Positions 27,413-35,631 of a DNA stretch of 64,000 nt are shown piece by piece. Numbering within the stretch: position 1 is the first letter of the stretch; the number at the start of each line of letters is the position of its first letter. Made by a program: the position numbers and the translations under genes. The stretch comes from Tolypothrix tenuis PCC 7101 (GTDB lineage: Bacteria > Cyanobacteriota > Cyanobacteriia > Cyanobacteriales > Nostocaceae), in the NCBI RefSeq assembly GCF_002368295.1, contig NZ_AP018248.1, positions 62,001 through 126,000 on the forward strand, given 5' to 3'. A model generated the notes under the pieces. The model saw only the letters and a program-made list of their open reading frames with translations. It was not told the DNA's origin and did not search any database.

Positions 27413-28171
27413 ATGGAATCTTTATCATTTTTAACTGTTGATCAGCAATCTATTTCTATTGAACAAGCAGTAAAATATCTCCAAGCCTCTGGCAAATTGT
27501 CGCAGTTTATTGGCGATATTATTCGCCAGTACGTGATTGAACAAGAAATCAATACTAGAGACGATATTGATATCAATCCGGCTTTAACTGAACAGACAAT
27601 TATTGATTTTCGTCTCAAAAATCAACTCACAGACCCCCAAATTTTTCAGGAATGGTTAAAGAAAAATGGCACAGATTACGCAACCTTTCATGCATCAGCT
27701 GCCTACAACTTTAAGTTAGAAAAACTGAAAGCTTTAGTTACAGAACCGAAACTACCAGAGTATTTCATTGAGCGAAAAATTTATTTAGATCGGGTGGTAC
27801 TATCGAGGATTTTTGTTGATAATCGCGAGCTTTGCGAAGAACTACTAACTCAAATTGAAGAGGGAGGTAGTTTTGAGCAACTAGCTAAAGAATATTCCTT
27901 AGCAGAAGATCGCATTGTTAACGGCATGATGGGGCCAATTAGTCGGGGAACATTACCAGATAAAATCAGAGCCGCAATTGATGCAGCAATTCCCGGAGAA
28001 TTGATTGGGCCAATAGAACTAGAAGAACGTTATGGTTTGTTTCGATTAGAACAATTTCTGCCAGCTTCTTTAGAAGATACTCAACTAAAGCAAGTGCTAC
28101 AAAATGAGTTGTTTGAAAAATGGCTAGCAGAGAAAATTCAAAAGCTGACAGTCAAATTACAAGTGAAATAA
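27413..28171 (+). CDS. PpiC-type peptidyl-prolyl isomerase of exporter operon
   Basis: This 252-residue protein has an N-terminal helical SurA-like segment (about 1-115) and a parvulin-type PPIase domain (about 125-225): LSRIFVDNRELCEELLTQI, EEGGSFEQLAKEYS and GPISRGTLPDKI. There is no signal peptide. It overlaps the exporter gene by 52 bp, so translation is probably coupled. In cyanobacteria such parvulins are commonly next to type I secretion ATPases and are thought to keep the exported protein unfolded or processed (inference). Start ATG at 27413. Confidence 0.85.
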   Translation: MESLSFLTVDQQSISIEQAVKYLQASGKLSQFIGDIIRQYVIEQEINTRDDIDINPALTEQTIIDFRLKNQLTDPQIFQEWLKKNGTDYATFHASAAYNFKLEKLKALVTEPKLPEYFIERKIYLDRVVLSRIFVDNRELCEELLTQIEEGGSFEQLAKEYSLAEDRIVNGMMGPISRGTLPDKIRAAIDAAIPGELIGPIELEERYGLFRLEQFLPASLEDTQLKQVLQNELFEKWLAEKIQKLTVKLQVK

Positions 28172-30858
28172 AACTTCTGGATAATCAATCTTTACGAATA
28201 AACGTGCTAGCTTCTGTACCCTGGAATCAACCACCTCTATGCTGGCTGACTCCTGAACAACAAACTCGATTACAAAATCACTCAGAAATTCGTCGCTATC
28301 GTCTTGGTGAAAAAATTTGGTCAAATACTATTGGAGGTTATCAGTTTTTTCTTGTTACTGGTAAAGTGCGCTTGCGTGAAGAAAATATTGGCAAGCCATT
28401 AGCTGCTTTGCAAGCAGGTGATTGGTTTGGTGACTTACAAAATCTAGCTGTAGAGTGCAAAGCTGTAGCTGCTAGTAAAGAAGTCATTGTAGTCTGTTGG
28501 GAAACAGCATTATGGAAAGAAGTTTCTACGCCACAAATGGAAAGCTTCTTTCAAGGCGTACAAGATGAGCAGGGGAGCAGGGAGCAGGGAGCAGGGAGCA
28601 GGGAAGTAGAGGAGCAGGGGGAAATTATCACTTCTTCAGTTCCTAGTCACCAATCCCCAATCCCCAGTCACCAATCCCCAATCCCCAGTCCCCAGTCCCC
28701 AGTCCCCAATCCCCAATCCCTAATCCCCACCTATAACTATCCATTTGTCGCTAGCTGGAATACAGCCGCAGCTTGTTTAACGATGGTGGCGCAGCATTTG
28801 GATCATGCTGTGAAGCTGGAATGGGTACAACGCCAACTGCGGGGACAACGCCCGAAAAATGTTGTGGAAGCAGCAGAAAAGTTAGGGTTAGTGTTGCAGC
28901 GATTGCAAGTCAATTGGACTGATTTACGCGCCTTGTCCTTTCCGGCTTTGATACAGTGGAATGCTGGCGCGCAAGAAAGTCCTAGCTGGGTGGTAGCCTA
29001 TGGAGTCAAAGGCGATCGCTTAATTATCGCTAATCCCCTCAATAGCGATCGCACTTGTGAAAGTCTCCCCCAATCTGTGGTAGAAGCAGCTTGGGATGGG
29101 CAAATGTGGACAGTAGAACTGATTTCTCAGCAAGAAAAATTTAACCTGAGTTGGTTTACTCCCGCAGTTTGGAAATATCGCGGATTATTAGGCGAAGTTT
29201 TGCTTGCGTCTTTGACATTGCAGCTGTTGGGGTTAACGACACCGCTAATTACCCAAGTTGTGATTGATAAAGTCATGGTGCAAGAGAGTTTACCGACTCT
29301 CGATGTCATGGCGATCGCACTTTTATTGGTAGCAATATTTGAAGCTGTACTCGGTATACTGCGTTTATTTATCTTCACCCATACCGCCCGACGTTTAGAT
29401 TTAAGTTTATCGGCGCAGTTATTTCGTCACTTAATGCGTTTGCCTTTAGCTTATTTTGAATCGCGGCGCGTTGGGGACACAGTAGCGAGAGTTCAAGAAC
29501 TCGAACAAATCCGCCAATTCCTCACAGGTACAGCCTTAACGGTAATTTTGGATAGCATCTTTGCTGTGGTGTATTTAGCATTGATGTTCTATTACAATAT
29601 TCCCCTCACCTTTGTAGCTTTGGCAGTATTGCCATTATTTGCCACATTAACCATCGTGGCAACACCAATTTTGCGGGGTTGGCTGAACGAAACCTTTAAC
29701 CGCAGCGCTGATAGTCAATCCTTTTTAGTAGAGACAGTTACTGGGATACATTCAGTTAAAGCCCATGCAGCCGAACCAGTAGCCCGCGATCGCTGGGAAG
29801 GTTTATTTGCGCGCTTCATTCGCACCAGTTTTAAAGCCTCTACTACCTCTAACATCAGCAGCAATTTGGGTGACTTTCTCACCAATTTTTCTACTTTATT
29901 AATTCTTTGGTTTGGGGCAAAATTAGTTATCGACCATCAACTTACAATTGGTCAATTGGTAGCTTTTCAAATGTTATCAGGAAGAGTCACCGGGCCATTG
30001 TTACGCCTAGTGCAGTTGTGGCAACATCTGCAACAAGTTCTGCTTTCTGTAGATAGAATTGGTGATATTCTCAACGTTGCACCCGAAGCAGAACCAGGGA
30101 CGGGCTTAGTATTACCAGCACTCAACGGACAAATCACTTTTGAGCAAGTATTTTTCCGTTATCAAGCCAGTACAGAACCAGTATTACGAGGCATTTCTTT
30201 TAATGTTGAACCCGGACAATTTGTTGGGATTGTTGGGCGTAGTGGTTCTGGTAAAAGTACCCTTTCAAAATTACTGCAACGTCTATATTCAATAGAATCA
30301 GGACGCATTTTAATCGATGGTTTTGATATCAAAAGTGCCGATTTAGCTTCACTACGACAACAAATTGGTGTTGTTTTACAAGAAGACTTTTTATTTAACG
30401 GTTCCATCTTAGAAAATATCACCCTTGGCAACCCCGATATTACCGCCGAGCAAGTAGTAGAAGCCGCTAGGCTAGCCGTAGCCCATGACTTCATCAGTCA
30501 ATTACCCTACGGTTACGAAACCAACGTGGGCGAGAGGGGTACAGCCTTATCGGGGGGACAGAGACAACGCATAGCCCTAGCGCGGTTGTTCCTTTCCTCA
30601 GCACCGATTTTAATTTTGGATGAAGCCACCAGCGCCTTAGATAGCGAAACCGAACAGCAAGTACTGCAAAACCTGCAAAAAATTTCCGCCAACCGTACCG
30701 TGTTTCTCATCGCCCATCGATTCGCTCCCCTCAAACGTGCGGATTTGATTTTGGTGATGGAACAAGGGGTAATTGCAGAACGTGGTACCCATCCGCAATT
30801 GTTGCAGCAAAAGGGGTTGTACTGGTCACTTTATCAACGCCAGCAAGCGAATATTTAG
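28120..30858 (+). CDS. HlyB-type ABC exporter with N-terminal cNMP-binding-like domain
   Basis: The 912 residues comprise: a cyclic-nucleotide-binding-like domain (about 45-140, GDWFGDLQNLAV); a low-complexity linker (150-204); a C39-like domain (205-330); six membrane helices (350-630); and an ATPase. The ATPase has Walker A GRSGSGKST, signature LSGGQRQRIALARL, Walker B ILILDEATSALD and His IAHR. In the C39-like domain Thr215 is where the catalytic Cys belongs and Trp290 where the His belongs. It is therefore a dead peptidase like HlyB and probably does not cleave double-glycine leaders. No membrane-fusion gene follows in the window. Confidence 0.9.
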   Translation: MASRENSKADSQITSEIKLLDNQSLRINVLASVPWNQPPLCWLTPEQQTRLQNHSEIRRYRLGEKIWSNTIGGYQFFLVTGKVRLREENIGKPLAALQAGDWFGDLQNLAVECKAVAASKEVIVVCWETALWKEVSTPQMESFFQGVQDEQGSREQGAGSREVEEQGEIITSSVPSHQSPIPSHQSPIPSPQSPVPNPQSLIPTYNYPFVASWNTAAACLTMVAQHLDHAVKLEWVQRQLRGQRPKNVVEAAEKLGLVLQRLQVNWTDLRALSFPALIQWNAGAQESPSWVVAYGVKGDRLIIANPLNSDRTCESLPQSVVEAAWDGQMWTVELISQQEKFNLSWFTPAVWKYRGLLGEVLLASLTLQLLGLTTPLITQVVIDKVMVQESLPTLDVMAIALLLVAIFEAVLGILRLFIFTHTARRLDLSLSAQLFRHLMRLPLAYFESRRVGDTVARVQELEQIRQFLTGTALTVILDSIFAVVYLALMFYYNIPLTFVALAVLPLFATLTIVATPILRGWLNETFNRSADSQSFLVETVTGIHSVKAHAAEPVARDRWEGLFARFIRTSFKASTTSNISSNLGDFLTNFSTLLILWFGAKLVIDHQLTIGQLVAFQMLSGRVTGPLLRLVQLWQHLQQVLLSVDRIGDILNVAPEAEPGTGLVLPALNGQITFEQVFFRYQASTEPVLRGISFNVEPGQFVGIVGRSGSGKSTLSKLLQRLYSIESGRILIDGFDIKSADLASLRQQIGVVLQEDFLFNGSILENITLGNPDITAEQVVEAARLAVAHDFISQLPYGYETNVGERGTALSGGQRQRIALARLFLSSAPILILDEATSALDSETEQQVLQNLQKISANRTVFLIAHRFAPLKRADLILVMEQGVIAERGTHPQLLQQKGLYWSLYQRQQANI
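28567..28729 (+). repeat. two STRR tracts inside a coding region
   Basis: GGGAGCA units (28567-28619) and CCCCAATC/CCCCAGTC units (28647-28729) encode the exporter linker in frame, as QGSREQGAGSRE and repeated SPIPSHQ/SPVPNPQ. These repeats are otherwise intergenic in this genome. Confidence 0.9.
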
Positions 30859-30864
30859 GAGCAA

Positions 30865-31123
30865 GGGCACGGCACCAGTAATATTATTGTCTGTAGCACA
30901 AGATTATAGATGCCCATTGGTGTCAACTTAAGCTAAAAGCTATATACGGCGCGTGTTGTACAAAAACCCTCGCCCTCATCCCCTCACCCCTTCTCCCCCA
31001 GGAGAAGGGGAATTAAATCTCTTGCTCCCCTCTCCTGGTGGGAGAGGGGCTGGGGGTGAGGGCAGAACGTTGTCGCCAAGAGGGTTTCACGTTAAGTTGA
31101 CACCAATGATGGATGCCGTGCCC
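30865..31123. repeat. GGGCACGGCA-ended host repeat split by a miniature element
   Basis: GGGCACGGCA (30865-30874) and TGCCGTGCCC (31114-31123) are exact inverted ends. Removing the 194-bp insertion and one 9-bp duplication leaves a repeat of about 56 bp. A related repeat occurs near 25955 and 47773. Confidence 0.7.
30915..31108 (+). mobile_element. 194-bp miniature element, copy A
   Basis: The terminal inverted repeat CATTGGTGTCAACTTAA is perfect at both ends (17 bp). Longer pairing inside includes CTCGCCCTCATCCCC against GGGGGTGAGGGC. The flanks ATAGATGCC and ATGGATGCC are a 9-bp target duplication with one mismatch. There is no coding capacity. The same family occurs at 47822-48016 and 50801-50994. 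Confidence 0.88.
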
Positions 31124-31129
31124 CTACAG

Positions 31130-31324
31130 TTATAATGCTATGTTTGCTGCAATATCGGCTTCAGCTTTCGCGATTAATTTATCTAATTTTCCCGATACCA
31201 AATCAGTTTCGATTTGTTTATCCCACATTTGTTCTAAATATTCTTCCAGCCAAGCAGCTAGTTGACGAATATCATTTTCCGGTAATTGTTGGATAGCAGC
31301 TTCGATTTCTGGCAAAGTACTCAT
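31130..31324 (-). CDS. orphan antitoxin-like small protein
   Basis: This 64-residue acidic helical protein (PEIEAAIQQLPENDIRQLAAWLEEYLEQMW...KLDKLIAKAEADI) has the build of the antitoxins that precede RelE/ParE toxins in cyanobacteria. No toxin gene follows; downstream on its strand lie the miniature element and the exporter gene. The toxin was probably lost, perhaps when the element arrived. It may still be expressed. Confidence 0.6.
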   Translation of the reverse strand: MSTLPEIEAAIQQLPENDIRQLAAWLEEYLEQMWDKQIETDLVSGKLDKLIAKAEADIAANIAL

Positions 31325-31457
31325 ATTTGAGTCAATACCTCAATGTTTTCCTTAATTTTATTGTTGTAGTCAAAAAACTTAAACTCTGTAGCAAATATAT
31401 TAAAAGTCAAGCGATCGCCTTATTCAATTATTCAGTCGATCGCTTTCCTGTATGCGC

Positions 31458-31916
31458 TTAAGCTGGGGAAATATTTGTGAGGTAATTGGTTAAATCAGCT
31501 TGGCTAGTGAAATCTAACAGCGCCTCGGCTAAATCTTCTAATTGAGTAATAGATAAACCGCGAATCTGCTGTTCTGTTTGCGGTTCAACTACACCAAATC
31601 GTCGTGTCAAAAGACGCAGAATTAGTTGTAACGCCTCTTGTTTCTTTCCTCGTTCTTCTCCCTGTTGTAATCCCTTCTGCAAAATATCTTGGTAAATCAC
31701 AGATTCTTGCATAATATCCTCTCGAAAAAGCTGTGTAATTAAACTTTTGTCAAACCGCAAACCAGCTAGAACTTGAACGCAAGCTGATATATTCTGTCGC
31801 TCATCTGTTTCTTCAATCATATCCACAGCAGTCGCTACTTGCTGTAATAAGTCTTCTGGTGAGTTACTTTTAAAGCGTAGGCGTAGCCAGCCGTAGGCAT
31901 CGCACTGTGGAATTGT
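31458..31916 (-). pseudogene. C-terminal fragment of Rpn/PD-(D/E)XK transposase-like protein (DUF4351)
   Basis: The frame's last 122 codons encode the typical C-terminus of Rpn-family recombination-promoting nucleases: a helical region, QGLQQGEERGKKQEALQLIL and a DUF4351-like RLLTRRFGVVEPQTEQQI. Full-length relatives have about 250-300 residues with an N-terminal nuclease domain, which is missing. The frame stays open to 31916, then meets TGA within a dispersed palindromic repeat (GCGTAGGCGTAGCC). It is probably a broken gene; a GTG at 31826 could still give a short product. Confidence 0.75.
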
Positions 31917-31950
31917 TCAGGCGATCGCCTCAGTATATTTACTGTTTAAT

Positions 31951-32175
31951 GAGGAAAATAACCTCATTCACGAGCTTCTGAGCCTCATTCACGAGGAAAA
32001 TAACCTCATTAATGAACTTCCGAGCCTCATTCACGAGGAAAATAACCTCATTCACGAGCTTCTGAGCCTCATTCACGAGGAAAATAACCTCATTAATGAG
32101 CTTCCGAGCTTCATTCACGAGGAAAATAACTTCATTAATGAGCTTCCGAGCCTCATTCACGAGGAAAATAACCTC
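31951..32175. repeat. 42-bp tandem repeat array, open on both strands
   Basis: Units start at 31951, 31993, 32035, 32077, 32119 and 32161, giving five full copies and a 15-bp stub. Each holds hairpins such as AATGAGG-AAAATAA-CCTCATT. The unit is 14 codons. The plus strand reads ENNLINELPSLIHE-type double heptads, open from 31897 to 32256 but without an ATG, GTG or TTG. The minus strand reads NEVIFLVNEARKLI and starts only with TTG at 32184. Coding status is undecided. Confidence 0.85.
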
Positions 32176-32416
32176 GCCAACCAAAACCGCAATATCAATT
32201 ACGTACAGCTTACTTTTTGGTTTAGCAGTAGGCTGATTAATTTTGGGATGCGATAAAATCTGGCAACGTCTTCACAGAAAAAAGGCGAAAGAGTGAATTT
32301 AAAAATTTTCAAGTAGCAGAAATACACATATCCACGTGGGATATAAATCCCTAAAAACTGCTGTAAACTTCTTTCTGTCCCCTTCCCCAATCCCCAATCC
32401 CCTTTCCCTATCATCA
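32176..32416. other. gap before the aldo/keto reductase gene
   Basis: There is no gene. A CCCCTTCCCCAATCCCCAATCCCC heptamer-like tract (two runs, about 32381-32406) ends near the start codon and could contribute to a weak leader. Confidence 0.35.
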
Positions 32417-33598
32417 ATGCTATACAGAAGATTTGGACGCACAGAATTACAAATCCCGGTATTTTCCTGCGGTGGGATGAGATACCAGTTTAAATGGCAG
32501 GATGTTTCGCCAGCAGAGATTCCCCAAGATAAGCAGGATAATCTGGAAGCGACAATTCGCCGGGCGCTGGATTTAGGTATTAATCATATCGAAACTGCCC
32601 GTGGTTATGGCACTTCGGAAATGCAATTGGGGCAAGTATTACCCAAGTTTCCCCGCGAAAAGTTGATTGTGCAAACAAAAGTTAGCCCTGTTGCAGATCC
32701 TCAAGAATTTAGAGAGACATTTGAGCGATCGCTAAATTATCTGCAACTAGATTATGTTGATTTACTAGGGCTACATGGCATTAATCATGCTGAATCATTG
32801 CACCATAGCATCCGTCCTGGTGGCTGTTTAGAAGTGGCAAAACAGTTACAAGCTGAAGGAAAAGTGCGATTTATCGGCTTTTCTACCCACGGCGCTACAG
32901 ATGTAATTGTGGAAGCCATCAATACCAATCTATTTGATTATGTGAATCTGCATTGGTACTACATTAATCAATGGAATTGGCCTGCAATTGCCGCCGCTAC
33001 TCAGCACGATATGGGAGTATTTATCATTAGCCCATCTGATAAAGGCGGAAAGCTTTACAACCCACCGCAAAAATTAGTAGATTTGTGCGCGCCTTTGAGT
33101 CCGATGGTGTTTAACGATTTATTTTGCCTCAGTCATCCCCAAGTGCATACCCTCAGTTTAGGTGCATCCAAACCCCAAGATTTTGACGAACACCTAAAAA
33201 CTCTAGATTTGCTAGACCGAGCCGATGAAATTTTACCACCAATCATTGCCCGATTAGAAGGAGAAGCGATCGCCACTTTAGGAGAAGACTGGGTAAAAAC
33301 CTGGCGCGTCAATTTGCCCAGCTTTGAGCAAACACCCGGACAAGTGAATATGCAAGTAATTTTGTGGCTATGGAATTTAGCGATCGCCTACGATATGATT
33401 GACTACGCCAAAATGCGCTACAACTTACTAGGCAATGCTAGTCACTGGTTTCCTGGTAACAAAGCCGACAAAATAGACGAACTAGACTTACGCTCATGTC
33501 TTGCTAATAGTCCCCAAGCCCATAAAATCCCCCAAATTTTAAAACAAGCACATCAATTATTAGGGGGTGAAGCGGTTAAACGTTTATCACAGCAATAA
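32417..33598 (+). CDS. aldo/keto reductase family protein
   Basis: The protein has 393 residues from the ATG at 32417; the start MLYRRFGRTELQIPVFSCGG is the usual one and the upstream frame is repeat-derived. The barrel carries LDLGINHIETARGYGTSE (Asp/Tyr region), KLIVQTKVSP (Lys), LDYVDLLGLHGIN (His) and LSLGASKPQDF. The C-terminal 100 residues extend beyond the core. NADP-dependent reduction of a carbonyl is expected. Substrate unknown. Confidence 0.87.
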   Translation: MLYRRFGRTELQIPVFSCGGMRYQFKWQDVSPAEIPQDKQDNLEATIRRALDLGINHIETARGYGTSEMQLGQVLPKFPREKLIVQTKVSPVADPQEFRETFERSLNYLQLDYVDLLGLHGINHAESLHHSIRPGGCLEVAKQLQAEGKVRFIGFSTHGATDVIVEAINTNLFDYVNLHWYYINQWNWPAIAAATQHDMGVFIISPSDKGGKLYNPPQKLVDLCAPLSPMVFNDLFCLSHPQVHTLSLGASKPQDFDEHLKTLDLLDRADEILPPIIARLEGEAIATLGEDWVKTWRVNLPSFEQTPGQVNMQVILWLWNLAIAYDMIDYAKMRYNLLGNASHWFPGNKADKIDELDLRSCLANSPQAHKIPQILKQAHQLLGGEAVKRLSQQ

Positions 33599-33680
33599 TA
33601 GGGAAGAGGGGAAAGGGGAAAGGGGAAAGGTAAAAGGGGAAAATGGATAGAATTACCCATTACCAATTACCAATTACCAA

Positions 33681-34067
33681 TTACCAATTCTTCTTAAATT
33701 TCATCTTCAAATTAGTAAAATGCAAAATTGCTTGAATCATTTCTTTTTGTTCTGGCTTTAAATTTAATTTATCTAAGGCTTGATTAAAGTCAGTACCATG
33801 ATGCAATTCTTGAGCTAATTTTGCTCGTTGTGAGGAATTTAAAACAGCGTAAATTTCTTTATTTCTTCGTTGCCTTATCGCTTGGAGTCTTTGTTTCTGC
33901 AAGGGAGTTAAATCGCTGTCAGAATAAGAGTTAGGAGCTTGAGCAATTACCAAAGTAGATTGAGCATGAATTTTTCCTGGTAATGCTGTGGCAATTCCTG
34001 GCAGTAATAATATGATGATAAAAATATTAGCTAATATAGACAATAACTTAGTTAACTTAATTACCAT
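33681..34067 (-). CDS. Spy/CpxP-like periplasmic protein
   Basis: This 128-residue protein has a signal peptide (to about residue 36, KIHAQS). Two LTxxQ-like segments follow, LTPLQKQRLQAI and LKPEQKEMIQAI, with helices rich in Arg/Lys between. The layout is that of Spy/CpxP ATP-independent periplasmic chaperones or metal-stress proteins. It is monocistronic. Confidence 0.7.
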   Translation of the reverse strand: MVIKLTKLLSILANIFIIILLLPGIATALPGKIHAQSTLVIAQAPNSYSDSDLTPLQKQRLQAIRQRRNKEIYAVLNSSQRAKLAQELHHGTDFNQALDKLNLKPEQKEMIQAILHFTNLKMKFKKNW

Positions 34068-34543
34068 ATTTTATCTTCCCTACTCCAGTGTTCAGACAAT
34101 TCTCAATGATTTATTTATTAAATATTGACTACTAGTATTTATCTTATGGGAAAAGGGGATCAAAAATAATTCGTAATTCGTAATTCGTAATTTTAAACAA
34201 GTCTACTTGGCAAATTAAATTTTATAAGTCAATACATTTCAGTAAAACTAGTTACTCAACACAAAACTGAACAATAATTTTGGAGGGGGTTTGGGGGACG
34301 CAACCGTCACCCAATCGGGGGTTTGGGGGAGAATCCCCCAATTGAGCTAGCTGTTTCCACAACTGACAAATCAATCACGAATAAACTTATGTAAACTGTA
34401 TTGTTTTATAAGTTACGGCTTATGCTTAACCCACGCTACATGATACTTCAAATTGATATTAGCTCAGACTAGAGAATCTAAAAATATTAAGTGGTACGTT
34501 ATTTAGCTAACGTACCACAGCAAAAATTACTCAGTAGTAAATA
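34068..34543. other. 476-bp gap hosting a miniature element
   Basis: It contains an AATTCGT heptamer tract (34169-34195) and the 174-bp element at 34230-34403. Near 34489 GTGGTACGTTA and TAACGTACCAC (34490-34500 and 34508-34518) form an 11-bp inverted repeat that may terminate the protease gene. Confidence 0.55.
34230..34403 (+). mobile_element. 202-bp-family miniature element, copy 2 (174 bp)
   Basis: Flanked by exact 10-bp direct repeats TTTTATAAGT (34220-34229 and 34404-34413). The ends CAATACATTTCAGTA and CAATACAGTTTACATAAG (minus strand) are degenerate inverted repeats. It lacks about 28 bp near its left end compared with the 202-bp copies. Confidence 0.9.
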
Positions 34544-35506
34544 TCACTCAGACCGTTTAATTCTGTTAATTTCCTGTTGCAATTCTTCAATTTGACGGCG
34601 CAAATTTTCTGCATCATATCCGGAAGATTCGGAGGTAACATTTACTGCTCCCGAAGCAGGCGATCGCTGATAGTTTCCTTGGCGAATTTGCTGGTATTCT
34701 TCTGATACCGCCCACTCACGTAAATAGTGTACACGCTCTACAGCAAACGGATGAGTTAGCATCATGCCTTGAGCGCCGTTGTACAACAAGAACTTGTACA
34801 CTTGATTCAAGCCATCTGAGTCTAATGCTTTGTAATTTTCTGACTGGTTGATGAATTCTTGTAAACTACATTCGTGGGCATATTTGATACTACCACCAGA
34901 AATTTTCATCATCGAAGACATTACAGGATTCAAGTCATCCATTAGCAACAGCGCCGCACGATCCGCCGATAACTCTGCTTTGCGCCGCCATTCAAAAAAG
35001 GCGTAAATTAAGGCTTGAGTGACAAAATTTCCGATCCCAAAGGTTAACTCTCCTAAGGCCGAAGCAGCACTCATCGCCCACATCGCCATTTGAATTAAAA
35101 TAGTATGACCACATTTAATATGCCCCAGTTCATGGGCTAGCACCGCCCGAATTTCGACTTCGTCTAGTAAGTCCAGTATCCCTGTATTTATGACTATGTA
35201 AGGATTCTCTTGCCCCAACGCATAGCTATTAGCTTGGGGGTTTTGCAAGACAAACAGTGCAGGTTCCGGATAGATATCCAAATCTCGCACACATTCGCGG
35301 AACATCTGGTAAATAGTGGAGTATTGACGTGGCCCAACTTGGATGGTGTTACCCATTAAATAAACTAATTGAGGGCGTTCATAGATAAATTCCACAAACT
35401 TACGGGCGATTAAATCAAATCCCGGCAAATTACGTAAAGCTTGCTCGGCTTGGCGATCCAGTGGATGCCTAAAGGCTTCGCTGGAAATTCCTGTGTAAGT
35501 TGGCAT
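34544..35506 (-). CDS. M48-family metallopeptidase
   Basis: This 320-residue protein has the zinc motif HELGH (LAHELGHIKCGH, about residues 145-156) and a downstream Glu in ELSADRAALLL. One hydrophobic stretch (about 158-185) follows the active site. It resembles the HtpX/Ste24-like peptidases found in cyanobacteria and ends in a coiled-coil segment (NLRRQIEELQQEINRIK). A role in membrane protein quality control is likely by family. Confidence 0.88.
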   Translation of the reverse strand: MPTYTGISSEAFRHPLDRQAEQALRNLPGFDLIARKFVEFIYERPQLVYLMGNTIQVGPRQYSTIYQMFRECVRDLDIYPEPALFVLQNPQANSYALGQENPYIVINTGILDLLDEVEIRAVLAHELGHIKCGHTILIQMAMWAMSAASALGELTFGIGNFVTQALIYAFFEWRRKAELSADRAALLLMDDLNPVMSSMMKISGGSIKYAHECSLQEFINQSENYKALDSDGLNQVYKFLLYNGAQGMMLTHPFAVERVHYLREWAVSEEYQQIRQGNYQRSPASGAVNVTSESSGYDAENLRRQIEELQQEINRIKRSE

Positions 35507-35631
35507 AATTTAGGGAAATAGGTGATTGGTCATTGTTGACTACAAATAACTAGTGACTGATGGCTAATGCCAAGATAATAGAAATGGGGCAATTGGAAGT
35601 AAAAATCATATTTTAATGGGATTAAAAGCGT

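Noticed and set aside
28120..30858. Peptide (double-glycine leader) exporter
   Set aside because: The C39 catalytic Cys and His are replaced by Thr215 and Trp290.
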